Of a stretch of 64,000 nucleotides of DNA, positions 34,983-48,807 are shown piece by piece; the first letter of the stretch is position 1, and each line of letters opens with the position of its first letter. Under the pieces are notes generated by a model. That model had not been told where the DNA came from. It did no database searches and saw nothing but the letters and a program-made list of their open reading frames with translations. The position numbers were made by a program, and so were the translations under genes. Origin of the DNA: Alisma plantago-aquatica (Eukaryota; Streptophyta; Magnoliopsida; Alismatales; Alismataceae); contig OY856409.1 of assembly GCA_963693085.1 (NCBI GenBank), positions 295,964,058 to 296,028,057 of the forward strand, read 5' to 3'.

Positions 34983-37014
34983 TGTTGGTATGTATGCCCA
35001 TAGAGCCAATAATATGGTGATTGAATGGGGCATAATATACTTGATTTGACAATTATAAAGGTAATTTTGTCTATTATGTTTGTCTCAATCATGAGATGAT
35101 GACACAAATATAATAGATGTATAAAGAATGATGTTACACGATTGCATGTCTTTGGGTTGAGGACCTGAACAATGAGATCATATGTATGATAAGAGTACAT
35201 GCATTCTTATTATGTCCCTAGTTGTATATAACTATGTAAGCAAAATAGATACCATTAATACATAAAACTGGATTATATGTTTACTGATGACAGAGTCTCA
35301 TTAGTAAAGACATGGGATATCAATGTCATGATATGTGATATCAAGTCACACACATAGGTACTTCTTAGAGAACAATGTACTAGACAAACCCACCTTGAGA
35401 GTGATACATGGAGACCATTGAATGGTAATCATAATCAACTCTCAGAGTGATAGTGGTGATTTTAGTTCTTAGACCTAAAGTCACTACACTCATCACATGT
35501 TGTTTAATGTATTTTGACATCATCCAATGTGACCTTGAATAAGGGTTGTCGTAAAGGTGATGCCCGGGTGCATTGTGACACATGGGGATTGAGTGAGTGA
35601 TGTAGATGGGATTGGTCCATCCTATAGGAGATTGATATCTAAGACACTTGATAAGAGAGACTGAGAAATGTATTTCCATAATCGTATGACTCAATATGTA
35701 ATATGTGAGCTCACATCCATCTCATATAGTCTGATCCCGTTCAAGGAACATGGATTGAATGTTGAGAGGATGATGATTCCATGCCTTGAGTTCAATCTTG
35801 ATATTAGATATAAAGGAACTATATGATCACTATAACACTTATCAAGGATTGTAGATTAAAGTTGTTCTCCACCTTTCCTATTACTTGGGTAGCAGTGTTG
35901 TGTTTCTAGATACCGCTCATTACTTGTGATGTCATAAATTGGTTATGGGAATTCACTACCAACTTAACTTGTGACCTATAGGGTCACACGCATAGGATGC
36001 ACCTAGAAAAGGAGTTTACTCATGAATATGGTTTAACTTGATTACTAAAGCATTTTGGTATTCAATTTAAACACCATGGGTTGTACATTAGATGAACTGT
36101 AATTTGAACCATCCTGTTCAAAAGTGAACCACCCAGTTCAGAATATGAATCACCTGGTTCAAAAGTGAACTGATCTGTTCAAAATTGTAAATGACTGATT
36201 CAAAATTGTGAATCATTTGGTTCAATGATCAGTATGACTAGATCAAGGATTGATTTTGATGTTATGTTGTGCATTAATCATGACATTGAAAGATAATATG
36301 TTTATGAATAGGAAATATACTGAACCGACTGATTCAAGTGTTGAATCAACCATTTCACATATGAACTGACTGGTTTAAAAGTGAACCTACCATATTCAAA
36401 AGTGAATCGGCCGGTTTATGATTCGCACCAGACAGAAATTCATGAAAACCCATCTCTTTGACTCCCAATTGATCTGGAAACCCTAACCCTGACCCTCCTA
36501 TAAATAGTGGGCTAGTGAAGGCTTTCAATAGACATACCAATAAGATTTGACATTTTTGTCCTCTCACAATTTTGGTAATGTGAGAGCACGGACAAGTACT
36601 TCCCATAAAAGGGAGAGACAATAAGGGATAGACAACAAGGGATAGCAAGTCAATGCTAGTACATTTTTAAAGAGACAATTCTTTCTCATTGGTTCTGGTA
36701 GCACAATGTGGAGTTCCAGGTGGTGTGTGTGGACAACGTAGAGGTGAGGAGGACATTGTGGCCATGCTAGGAGGACAACAACCACCATCATCTATGGTGT
36801 TGCACTAGGAGACCATCGTTGCCAGTTTTCTATGTGTCTCTTATGTAGAGTTCACATCACTAAGCAATAGTAGTTGTTGGACTTGCTCCAGGTCCAGGTA
36901 TACCTCTTGCTACCATCTTTTCTAGATACATAGTTGTTGACATGATCTCTCTAGAAAGAAATAAGTGTACACTTTTTGTTTCCTCTACCTTATATGCCTC
37001 CCTATTCCCCAACA
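34983..37014 (+). repeat. 3' LTR of copia 1
   Basis: 2032 bases, starting TGTTGGTATGTATGCC and ending TATTCCCCAACA. Homologous to 27915-30136 and more distantly to the split LTR of copia 2. Contains the GAAC..GTTC word block at about 36100-36425. Confidence 0.87.
36499..36507 (+). promoter_or_regulatory. TATA box in the 3' LTR of copia 1
   Basis: TATAAATAG, in the same context (CAATTGATCT upstream, GGCTTTC downstream) as TATAAAAAG at 58301-58309 in copia 2 and as the mutated GATAAATAG at 29640 in the 5' LTR. Conservation of position across three LTRs supports it as the U3 promoter box. Confidence 0.7.
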
Positions 37015-40000
37015 GTGTATACTTGAAAACTTTTCCACTGTATAAAATCAACCTACTAAGGTTGTGACATCTTCCTGTATAAAGACAGTTGTCCATGGCA
37101 AATCAACCACTAGTATCGAGATGCATAAACTTTTGAGTGCCTAGCCGAAGCTATCCCAAAGTGGTCTACTTGTTCTCCCTGTCCATGCTTGAGCCTCATT
37201 GAGCACATTTTGTCTGCCACCAAATTTCATCCCCCAACATCAAACGTATAATTTGACTTTGCCAAATTTCTACAATATGTTAAGCTCTAAGGTATGTATT
37301 TAGAAAATGAATTATTCATAGTATTCCCACTAAGTCAAGAATACAAACATTCTTTGAAGTAAAAATAAAGATTATGGAACATCTATGTGAGGATTAATGA
37401 GAAAATAGAATATGATCAACAAAATTACAAAGAGAAATATCAAAAAGTTATCTACTTGGTTGTGTTAACTAATACTTTCTCAAGGACTTGTCTAGGAATC
37501 CAATTTTGATTCTAGGAGTTTCTAATAGCATGTTGTAAACATTTTCTATGCATATGAGTCTTATAAACTGAAGCTTTTAGTACTTCTATGCATATGTCCC
37601 TATAGTATATCCAGGAGTTGAAGTCATATTTAATCCAAATGTCAACACTTTGAATTTTAAGTATTTGTTATGGTTAATGTTATAAATGTATTAGTGGTTA
37701 AATGTAAATAACCACAACAAGTTTCTAAAGATACATTCTATTATACAAACATGGAAACTAATGACAATGATTCATACCAACTACGGACTGAGTGAAAATA
37801 AATAAGTAATATTAAATGATATGTTACATGAATTGGGAATTTATGACATCTATCTTAGAAAAATCCTTTGAATGAATCATAAATCCACTATCAAGTCACT
37901 TAAATCTAACTATACATGTGTAGATGAGATGAAAGATGAGTAAAAAAAAATTCCTAGTTTCATGTTTAGGTGCATACTAAACAAATTTTAGTTGTACAAT
38001 TTACATGAGTTAGGTCTGCATACTAAACTAAATCTTTATTCTTCCATGGTCATTATATACTTAGACATGCACCATGCACAATCTTATGGCTTAGTGGTTC
38101 TATCTTGTTCTTATCACTAAAGATATTATCACATTAAGGCTTGTGTATTGTACTCATCACCTTACATAAGTTTTAGGACCCATCTACTAATTTATGCATG
38201 TGTGTCGCATTAGGTATATTAGTATGTATTTGAAAATCATTACAATATTAAAAATATAGTGGATATTTATGGACATATTGGTGGCCTAAATAAAATTATA
38301 AACTAAAACAATAAAAATCATGTTGCATAGGACAACATAGACATCTCAAGAAATTGTCCAACTACATATTGATCATGAATTGGTTCCTCAACATAGTCTT
38401 CCTCTAGAGGAAGTTCTACACCTAGTAGGTAAAACAAACTTACCCAAAAAGGAATTTAAAATAGGGGGAAACGTTGATAAAAAAATTTATGTGATAAATT
38501 AAACATTTTGAGTAATATGAGAAAAGGTATATCAAGAGAGGTTGTTCCCTTTAAAATAACGATAAAAATGGTTACATATTAAGCACGTATCAAGAGAATG
38601 TTCAACTTGCTACTAAAAAATATACATCAAACTATTATCAATGTCGTCTTAATAATCACAACATTTGGATAATATAACCAAAGTGCAGGTAGATTAACAC
38701 TAAAGTTTGAATAAAGTAAACAAGTAGGTTTGAAAAAACACTACTTGTAGTCACTACCTCTATGTATATATAGGCCATATATTCGTTACCTGAGTCGGGT
38801 AATAGACTTTAATTTCATGTGGATCCAATTTTGTAATAGGAATGCATCATACTATAACGAGATGACCAAATTTATAATACAAAGACTCATATTTTAAAAA
38901 CAACAACAATTTTGTATTATTATCTATGAAAATAGTAAAAGTGACATTTTTGAGAAAAAAAATATGCTCCAAACCATAACTAGGAGTGAAAATGTGTAAC
39001 TAGAATGTAAAGATTGTAACCAGAGCGCTCAAATATAACTACAATGGCTAGATAACTCATTTATGTTATCCATCAGGATAGTAGTCCACAAGGGAAATCA
39101 GATAATTTAGAGCTAATTCCAAAAGGATAATCCAACTAGATAGGACAAGGTTTAAGTATGGCCTCATAAATATATAAGAGAGTAGAAGTAGAGATGAAGT
39201 GCCTAAATACTCTAAGTTCTTACACAATGATCATACCTCTAGGGTTTGTCTTTCCATGTCAGGTAAAAAATGGTGTTGTCCCTGGGGAGGGTTCCTCATC
39301 ACGCAAAAAAATGACCAAATAAATGAACAAGTAGCAACATACCATATATTTTAGCTCAAACAACCTCCACCAAAAATAAGTCCAAACATTAGTGTATAAA
39401 CTACAAATACACCCATCACGATCTAAATAATCATAAGATTACTTTTTATTTATATATCAAATCCTTAAAAGAAAGTTATGAATCATGTCAAACTAGGCTA
39501 AGCAACCTATATCATTCACTATCTTATAATTTTTTATATTTCAGAGAATATGTTTTCTATAATTTTATGAGTTACAAATATGAAGCTACTATTTATACAA
39601 TATGTGATCCTTTTGTTGGAAATTTACATTTAAAACATGGAGCAATGCCACTTGTTCCCTCGCATCGTGTACCTAACAAATGGCATTACTAGACATGTAT
39701 GTCAAATACCTATAACAAAACACACATAAATAATGGGGTAACTGAAACACAAATACAACTAGAATACTCTTGTTATGTGTGACAAACTAAAATCCATCGA
39801 GTGGGAAAATTTGTGATTCAAACACCAAATGATTTTCTCTCATTTATGAGATGGAACATGCATTATATCTTGAAGATCGGTGAATAAATCCTCATTTTGG
39901 AGATCTATGCCCCTATGAATCACTCTTATTAGATTCACATGGATCACTTGATCTTGATGACTCCCGCAAAGGGTTGTGGAAGGTTGGGTTCTCCAAAAGC

Positions 40001-41513
40001 ACCTCCATCATGGTTGGAGGAAGGAGAAAATGGGAAGAAACTCATGAACTTTTCAAGTTGAAAAATTAACTCAAAAAAACCATGATGCAAACATGGAGAT
40101 AAACTAAGTAGTTCCAAAAAAATATACTAAGACCTAAATAACCTATTGATTGAAATACAACCAACTTAAAATGAATTGAGAAATAGGGATCCTATGATTT
40201 ATTTCTTAGAGATGAATACTAGTTAAGGAAAGATCTTCACTGCCTCATTAAAAATTCGTAATAGTAATATTGGTGCTAGGAGGATATGAAAATTCTATTG
40301 GAGCAAATTCAGGCAAGGATTTTTGGTCAGGGTGGTAGAGGAAGATAAAAGAAAAACCTAGAGGAAACAAAATGGATATGATTTGTAAGTGAATCGAGAA
40401 AGGTTCATACGTGAAGAATTTAGGAGAGAAATTCTAATATGGATACCCGCAATTTAGTCTATTGAAGGTAAATGATGACCATCGATTATGCTATAGCAAA
40501 TACCACCACAAATGACACATTTCAGCTTCCTATAGGGATCCTTAAAGAAATATAAGAAGATATATTTATATTTTATTTTATATGAGGATGTCCATGGATC
40601 AAGGAGTTTGACTAGAGAAAGTAGATAAGAGGATTCCTGAGAAAAAAAATCCAATACGGGGCTGATATCTAGGGTCAATCGATAGGATTTGATCACTAGA
40701 TGGCAAAGAAATCATTAACATAAGGCTACAAAGATAGAAGCATAAATTGGAGAGTTGTGATGCTAGTGTCATTGTGCAAGTAGATTGTAATCTCCTAACT
40801 AAGATAGGATCAAATCGTGTGTTACTGAGTCCACATCAAATACTTAGAAAGAGACCAAATAAAATCAAATCCTGATAACAAGCATGAGAGATAAGTTTAA
40901 GAAAAATTGTGAATTAAATAGCCTTAATTCTATTTCTATTAATATTAGGATTACTTATTCATGTAAAATATTTTCTACTTTAAATAAATTAGTAGGTTTT
41001 ATCTTGTTAAGGTGAAATTAACCTCCTTGATAATGAAAATATATACAGTCTAATTAGCATTACTCTGAGATTTTTAAATGATTTATTAGTCCATTTATGA
41101 ATTCATAATTAGATACTTAATTGGTATATTTTATTAATTTTAAATCATCATTATTTTTTAGGAATCAAGACTTAAACATAGATCTCTCCTCAAAAAAAAA
41201 TGCACGAATCTATCATGCATGAATTTCAACATATTACTCAACTATAAGCAATAAAGTTATTTTTTGTATTAAGTTCTTCAATTTGATCAAATGTGAACAC
41301 TGATTAGAGTGTAACATATATGTTTTCATGTATTAGTTATTATGATGAATCTAAGGTTCAATAGTATGTTATATCTTATTTTTCTTCACCAAATATCACA
41401 TATGACTTGGTTCTCATATCCATCAAATTAGATAATCATTATATTAAATAAATTATTTTTATTTTTTTCATAATAGGGCTATTTGTTAGTTAATACACAT
41501 GATTGTTATAGTC
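37015..41513. other. AT-rich intergenic DNA
   Basis: About 4.5 kb without a supported gene or recognised repeat. Open frames are short (longest about 80 codons) and without motifs. Confidence 0.5.
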
Positions 41514-41526
41514 AAACCTTGGTAAT
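41514..41526. repeat. SINE target-site duplication (left copy)
   Basis: AAACCTTGGTAAT; the right copy at 41736-41748 reads AAACCTTAGTAAT, one transition apart. Confidence 0.8.
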
Positions 41527-41735
41527 AGTCGAGGGGTGGTAGCTCGGTGGAGAAGGCATGAGCTCCCCAGAGTAGGGACCTGGGTTCGAATCCCCAGTTG
41601 TGCAGCTTCAGCGATCCTTGGTCCCGTCATGCACCTCAGCCTCTGTGTGAGTTTACCTAGCTGACCCCGATGTGCGGGTAATTGGGGAAAGTCGGGGGTT
41701 TATTCCTTGGGGGTGGTTCCCACGTCATCCAAAAA
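41527..41735 (+). mobile_element. tRNA-derived SINE
   Basis: About 209 bases, strikingly GC-rich in AT-rich surroundings. The 5' part is tRNA-like: an A box TAGCTCGGTGG (41540-41550) and a perfect B box GGTTCGAATCC (41583-41593), spaced as in an internal RNA polymerase III promoter. A non-tRNA body follows and the element ends in a short A run. A 13-bp target duplication with one mismatch flanks it. Mobilisation would depend on a LINE; whether the LINE family in this window supplied it cannot be told, since I see no clear shared 3' end. SINE family not assigned. Confidence 0.9.
41540..41593 (+). promoter_or_regulatory. Internal polymerase III promoter of the SINE (A and B boxes)
   Basis: A box at 41540-41550 and B box at 41583-41593. 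The B box matches the GGTTCGANTCC consensus at every base, so the promoter may still be functional. Confidence 0.85.
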
Positions 41736-41748
41736 AAACCTTAGTAAT
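41736..41748. repeat. SINE target-site duplication (right copy)
   Basis: AAACCTTAGTAAT. Its first A bases merge with the SINE's A-tail, so the exact SINE end is uncertain by a few bases. Confidence 0.75.
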
Positions 41749-43839
41749 TTAGTACATTTTTAGTTTGTTTTATATCCATCTTATAGATGTGTATTGATTT
41801 TGTGATATATGTTGGAATAGGGTCTAATTAATGATTCATCAACACTTTTTGGTTATATTTAGAAATAAAAGTGAATCCTTAAGTACGATTAGATCTATTT
41901 CATACCAGTAAGACCATTTTTCCTTGATTTATGAAATTGAAACTTTACAAAACTTCATCTTTAAAACGGATTTCATCCCCTAAACTGTCACATATTCAAC
42001 CTGGTATACCACTATACCCTCTAATATTCTAGATTTTATTGCTTAGACAAATTATAGGATTTAGGGTTCTTAAGGGGTTGGGATAAGTTTTATGATATTT
42101 GTAGAACTGCCTCTATTGTAGATATTATTTAATACCAAGATAACAATCACATTAATTTTATTTCAATTTGAAACTTGAATTATCAATTATACTCATTGTC
42201 GTAGTTAATTACTGAAGTAATTTACTTGAGGCCTATTATATTTAATATAATTGCACTTATAAGAGACTGATATTTCATGTATTTTGGTTGATATAATACC
42301 ATCATATACTATCTCCATTAGTGGTAAATTTGTTTAAATACTTGAAAGTTTGTCCATTTATTTCCTAAGGTTTGTATAGTATCATATAGTACCCCTATAT
42401 CTGAAGTGTGACTCATTAATCAAGTTCTCCGTGAGGTAATATAAATTTGTTTATAATACCAAGATTAGCATCCTAAAGATCATTAAGATCATCACTACAA
42501 TTTGGGTGCATGACGTATATTGGTAATAGTTAATATCAATAATGAGCTTATCCCAACTAAATGAGGTTAACTTACACACCTTATGTAGATTATGGAAACC
42601 TAGGGTATGCAAGGCATTTCCTCTATCTAGAGATATTATACTATATGTATTAACCTGAAGCTTAATTAGTCATCTAAAGGCTAATATGGTACAATACTCC
42701 AACCCTTAAATGATTAGCTTACTAACTCAACTAACAATCTAAGAGGTAAAGAGGGTGAGTAACCACATTATTTCATCTTTATCTTTAATGTTCAAACAAT
42801 TATATGTTTAATTATTTTAATGAAGCACCTATGTGGTTCTCATCTATTAACTTTCCATACTTTTGCATAGTTCCTCGCCTCTGACATGGTTCAATAAATC
42901 ATCAATAAAATCAAAGAAAGATTTGTGTTTACATATTGTATTATACTAAAAAAGTCTGATGAGGAAACTTAATAATTAAAAAAATGTAGTGCCAAAAATA
43001 AATGTTAGAACTAAGTCAACAAATAATGATCACACTAACAATATGATGAACTACTTCATTCTAATCATGACCAAGTACAACCATGGAAGATGTACCTTGT
43101 TTTGTAATAATGGAGAATCACAAGGTCATCCTTTCATCATAGTATAGGGATGAGAATAGGTTTTCATATTTTTGATGGTTCACTATTAAATTTCCTCATT
43201 ATGACATAAGGAGAAGTACATGGGCATCCATTACCATGGTATGTGGAAAAGAATATAATTTATTACTACTGATGGTCATCACATGTCTTCATGGTAGACA
43301 ACACATCTTACTTGACCCATGCACTATAGGATAGGGGATTTCAACATCGAAGTATAAAGGGATTTATATAGAGAGGTAGGTATCCACGTTAAAACATTAT
43401 CTTTGTGGTTTTATATATTACAAGTGTCATAGTTCTAACCTACACATGTTTGTGTAGATCTTTCTCCTTTGTTGTTGTCATTGATCCTTAGAGATGCCTG
43501 ATGTTCTTGTCATTGAGTTGGTTCTTGTCCTTCATCTGGGCTCAATATAACCACATCCTCATAATGATTACTTATAACTTAGAATTGTTTTCTTCAAACA
43601 ATATGATTGCTTTCAAGAAGGAAATTTGGGGGGGGGGTATTACTTTTGACTCTAAGCACATATTTCATTTTTTGGGTTTTCACTAATGTACTTCCCATTA
43701 TTACTCCAAGCATGACGTCGATACATGGATAAGATTTTATGGTACATGCCTTATCCACCAACTACTTGAAGTTCGAGGATAGTTGGGGCATCAAAAGACA
43801 TCCAATGTTGTAGGTCAATCGCTCTAGGAAGATGATGGA
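41749..43839. other. AT-rich intergenic DNA
   Basis: No supported gene. A run of nine G stands near 43629-43638. Confidence 0.5.
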
Positions 43840-44060
43840 AAGCTTCTCCTTGTATAGATCTTTCATATTTCTCTCTAACTAACCAAGCTTATTTACATAC
43901 TACATCCTATACATAGATTTCTAATTTAGATTGCATAACTCAAATTCCTTCTTTCTTAAAGCCATTTATGAAATGTACTTCTCTTTAAATAAGGTTAAAA
44001 ATTTCTCCCAAGATATAGGATAAGTGTCTTGGATCTCTAGGATGTTATACCACCTGGGAA
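43840..44060 (-). pseudogene. Ty3/gypsy gag fragment
   Basis: On the minus strand the sequence reads TYPISWEKFLTLFKEKYIS, a stop, MALRKKEFELCN and later LERNM. This is the retrotransposon gag pattern in which SW..F...F...Y is followed by a KK..EF stretch. Several stops are present. Neighbouring sequence on both sides does not give a recognisable LTR or pol, so this is an isolated relic. Confidence 0.65.
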
Positions 44061-47000
44061 GAGGATGGATATCTCCAGGATGTTATACCACCAGATCCAG
44101 GATGTTATACCTTTCTAGTTCAATGGAAAGTCAACCTTCAAATGTATGTTCTATGTTGAGATTGATGTCATAAATTATGTCAACCACCATAGTTTCATTC
44201 TTGCCTTGTAAGATGGTTGATGAACTTATTGAAGTATCTCAAATTGTCATCTACATAATGGATCCCAAATTACCCACAAGGGAAACAAGTAGAAGTTTTC
44301 ATAGAAAGCTCATCTATAGATCGATAAATGTTCCCACTACTACAGAAGTGGAGAGGTCTATTTGAACTATTCTTATGTAAAAACCCAATCTTTCCAAATA
44401 TTTTTTTACAAAATTTATATCAGAACATACAAATAAATCTTTTTCCATTCATGATTACATTAGAGCTCACCAAATTCTATACTTATGGACACCATATTAC
44501 AAACATAAACCCTATCCAATCTTCAATCTATAGAGAATGTCTCATTAATGTCTCTTCTATGTATTATGTGCACCACATGCCCAAGAACATTTCATAGGAA
44601 GACCCACACATGGACCAAAAATAAGGAGTCGGTACTAATATCCATTATGAGCTATTTTAAGATATAAAAATATCATGTAATAGAAAGTAGGTAACTTTTC
44701 TTGGTATACTTTGTGAATAGCAAGAAATTTATATAGTTACCATAAAATTTTCAAATAGGTATAATAGTTCAAGGTGGTTACTAAAAACAATAAAGAGGTT
44801 CCAGAAAATTTATCAAGATATCAAGTATTCTAGATTTAATTATTTGTCCACTGAACATTCTATCTCATATTTTGTCTTTACTAGGTCTAGGTGCCTAGTC
44901 TTCTCCCCTCTAATAATGACACTTTCTCATGTGGGGTAACTAGTATTTTGGGACCTTTATGTCCATTATCTGCTACGTAGGGTTGGGGAATATGAACCAC
45001 CGAATCTAGGATTTGTAGCTTAGACAATATTCGATTTTTGTGCTAGTGTGAAATCTAAATTATTCAGCATTCAACGATATTCAAGATTGAAAATAGTTTT
45101 GGAGACCTTCAAGAGGAAAGATAAGGCTAATAAAATGATTGGGCTCACCACTTGACAAGATTTTGTGAATGCAATTCATGAGGGGAAAATAACTCAATAA
45201 TAGACTTGAGAATATTGTACCTTAGTTCTAAGAAAGAGTCAAATGTATTTTACAATTAAGGTTTGAGGATGCTTAAAGTTTCAATGTCAGATGTAGTAAT
45301 TAATTTGGACATGTCGACTCATCATATGATTAGTTTTTCTTGTCAAGAGTGAGTCAACACTATTTCATCAACCTCCATGATATCATTTTTGCTTCATGAT
45401 TGACCAAAGTTGTTATCTAGGATGGTTCTAGCTTGAAGAGCAACCTAAGATTCACAGCTAGTCATAGTCCTTGTAGGAATATTGAAATTTAACAGGTGGT
45501 AGGACCTAGTTGTATAAATGTGGTCTAGGTATGTCTATTTTGACTATCATCGTCGACATTGTTGTGGTTTAACGTGTTAATTCAGAATTTGGGATTTTAT
45601 ATACGCAAGTTGTATCATTGGTAGTCGGTGAAAGAGGATACTATGGTAATAGATGACATGAATGAGTTGAAGTCGTTTCAAGGTCAATAGTTATCCACAT
45701 GAGAAGCAATATTATACTTTACTCATAATACATTATAATATATTTATAGAAGTTGTAGAGCACATGATTAGGTGGATATAGAAATGTAATAAATGTGAAG
45801 TGTTAAAAGTATGAAATCAAGTACATGGAGTTACATAAGAGGGTAGAGAAATGGGACGTTTGGATGAATATGATATCATTCATGTACTCATTTTTTTAAA
45901 ATACTATCATTACATTTCTAGCTAGAATAGTCAAGTGTAAATGGACTATTAATTTAATTAACTCATGCTCCATTTAACATAGCACGTTTATATGTATAAA
46001 TATATATATATATATATACATTTATATATTTATAAAGATATATATATATATATATATAATTACATATCTTTATGTGTATATCAAAATATATACACATAAA
46101 CCTATTTGTGTTACTAACTCAAAGGAAATTATCACTTGTAAATAATAAATAATATTAACTCCCCTATTTGTTGATAACTTCCAATTCTTATATCTTCCAT
46201 ATGAGTTTTTGATTGCTTTGAGATTTTTAAAATGTTTCAAAATTGTTTTAGACGATGCCATAAAAATAATAAATCCTCTAATAATGAATATGAGATGATG
46301 AACAAAATTGTTATACAAATTTATTCAATTATTAATATCTTGAATTCATAAATGTATTTTTATGTGATTCCAATGACAATAATCCTTAAATACATTCAAT
46401 ATTTAAGTATGGGTATGATTAATTGATCAAGGTGAAGATAATTGTATTTTGCTGCTCAAAGCCCGATATAATGAAAAAGGTACAAATAGTAATGGAGATA
46501 TACCAATAGAGATCTTCAAGAGAGACAATTATGCATAATAGCTCAAAATAAATTATGGTACCAAATTTTAGTAAGTCCTAATTCTATGGAATTTAAAGTG
46601 TATTTTGTCCTTGGCATCATCTACATAATCTAGCATGTTCAACCCTTCATCCCTTTTAATTACTTTATAAATGGTATGTCAACAGATTTCTAATAGTCTT
46701 TGGTTTTTCTTATGCCTCATCGTTCACCAAAGTCTAGGTCTTATGGGTTTCTATATCACATTCATGTTGCCTTACTCTAGGTTTGTTCTCATACTCCCTT
46801 GATTGTGACTTACCTAAAAAAAATTGGATTCCATGAATCATTTTCTTACATAAACTATTATACAAAAGTAAATTTTCAATGGGGAAACTTTTTGCTGCAA
46901 AACTAAAAGTGGTGTGAAAAATAATGCAAGAGCTAAGTCACAATTTCCATATACCAACTACTTTGTCATAATAACTAATTCACTCATCTATGACATTAAT

Positions 47001-47847
47001 TCACAATCCACTAAGTACCTTTTTTTATAGCATAGGTGCCACGTAACTATCTATTATCTGAATCCAAAATTTAAATGACTAGTAAGTCAATAATGAAAAA
47101 AAAAATCAAGTATGCGTCGCTAGCATGGTAATAACAAAGAGCAAATGTGGAGGCATAAAAGATTATCATACATGAACAATTAATCGGATGCAAACACCAA
47201 CATATTCTTACCAATCAACAAGTATTATTTTACAACATCATTTATAACAAAAAAATCCAGTTACACACTTAGGAGTACATTATATAAGTTGGATCATGTA
47301 CGCTAAACTAGGATCTTTCAATAGGTATAACATAAACACTTGCTCACAAGACGACTTCTCCCAAGCTATATTTGAACCTAAAACATATGAGAAACAAGTG
47401 TATCAACATATAAGGTCTTGAGTGCAGGGTAGAAAATACATATATCTATATTTGCAAAAGTAAACAAATAAGAGCAATAATAGTTACCACTTCACTATAT
47501 GAAAGCCATGGTTTAGCCATTTTACTCCATTGTACCAACAATATCATGTATTATAAGGCCTTTTACCAACAACCTTTGGAAGTATTCATCAGAGTGCTTA
47601 AGGCTCAAAGTCATTAGCTAAATTTGTTCGTCAATATGGTCCGCCCTAACTTAATGACTCAAGTAGGACGCACAACCTTGTGTACTTACCCCCAAAGATG
47701 CAAGGAGGTGCACGAGATTTTCATAATGGAGATTTATATTATGTGTTCAAGTTATAAAATCAAAGAAACAAAAAATCAAGTACAATACTACAATATTACA
47801 TGGCAATATTTGAGCAAGTAAACAAGCATGCATACATATTAAGGTTT
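44061..47847. other. AT-rich intergenic DNA
   Basis: No supported gene. Three copies of GATGTTATACC stand at 44041, 44079 and 44101, partly in the gag relic's upstream region. A TA microsatellite is at 45990-46060. Some sequence here may belong to the element that left the gag relic, but no pol motif was recognised. Confidence 0.45.
45990..46060. repeat. (TA)n microsatellite
   Basis: Two TA runs separated by ACATTTATATATTTATAAAG. Confidence 0.85.
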
Positions 47848-47902
47848 CGTTGGTAAGGTATGCTCATAGACAAAATCTTGTGATGATTGACATGACATAT
47901 AC
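47848..47902 (+). repeat. 5' LTR of copia 2, first piece
   Basis: CGTTGGTAAGGTATG...GATGATTGACATGACATATAC matches the first bases of the copia 1 LTR (TGTTGGTATGTATACC ... GATTGTAATGGGGC...CATATAC). The last five bases TATAC are repeated at 51814, where the LTR resumes. Confidence 0.8.
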
Positions 47903-48255
47903 TATGATACCCCGTGCGAACAAAATGTTATTAACTAAACTAAATGATGCGGAAGCGATTAATTAGCAGCTAAATTACTAAAAATCACTAAAACTTAAAA
48001 CTTTTTGTTAAGAGATCCATAAATGGTAAAACTCTTTCATATCAGCATATTACAAAACAAAGATAACTTCACTATTCAAGGGTTGTACCACTATACCCTT
48101 ACTAGGATTAGGGTTTCCCTTTTCAATTCAAATAGGATTAATCATCCCCTTAACTCAGTTAGGAATAGTGATTCCTCATTTCATTATCCAATCATAGAGC
48201 TTCATGCTATAAAGCATAACCCATGATTAGGGTTTCACACTTTTATTCACCTTAA

Positions 48256-48357
48256 TTGGAATTAGGGTTTACTATTCACATACCTTGATTTAGGGTTTAC
48301 TATTCACATACCTTGATTTAGGGTTTACTATTCACATACCCTTATTTAGGGTTTATC
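48256..48357. repeat. 28-bp tandem repeat containing TAGGGTTT
   Basis: Unit TTAGGGTTTACTATTCACAT followed by ACCTTGAT, in about 3.5 nearly identical copies. Each unit holds one telo-box-like word. Confidence 0.9.
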
Positions 48358-48807
48358 ATGTCATCACTATGGAGTAAGATTACATCATCATCATGCTTTA
48401 GGGATACTTCCATTATTACCCTCAATTTAGGGTTAAGATTCATTAACCATCATAATTAGGGTTCTCATGATCTCACTATGAAGGATCATACCCTAATTAG
48501 ATATTCATTCATATTGGAAGTCCATTACTTGATTAACATTCATAAAAAGAATCTTCTCTTTCTCATCCTCTATAGGATGATATTTACTTTAGCTTTGATT
48601 AGGTTAAGTAACTCAATCATGAAAGAAAATTGACTCCATGGTTTATATCATTACCATTGTAATCATTAGAGCTTAATTACTTTATGGGTCTCAATCACAC
48701 TATTCCATTAAGGTACAAGTACCATGATCACTTTTGATTACATCATGTATTAATTAACTAATCACTTTTTCCTTTGACCACTTTAAGTACCCATGAGGTT
48801 TAGGTTA

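Larger units (their letters stand above)
27915..37014 (+). mobile_element. Full-length decayed Ty1/copia retrotransposon (copia 1)
   Basis: Two homologous LTRs begin TGTTGGTATGTAT and end CCCCAATA or CCCCAACA. Between them lie a mutated initiator-Met primer site, gag, integrase, reverse transcriptase and RNase H in Ty1/copia order (integrase before reverse transcriptase), all broken by stops and frameshifts. The last internal bases lead directly into the 3' LTR. Flanking five-mers are ATGCA (27910-27914) and GTGTA (37015-37019); they differ by two transitions and may be a worn target duplication, but this is uncertain. A second element of the same family lies at 47848-64000. Confidence 0.88.

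Noticed and set aside
41527..41600. A functional tRNA gene
   Set aside because: The A and B boxes are present, but no acceptor stem or anticodon arm can be folded, and the A-tail plus target duplication mark a SINE.
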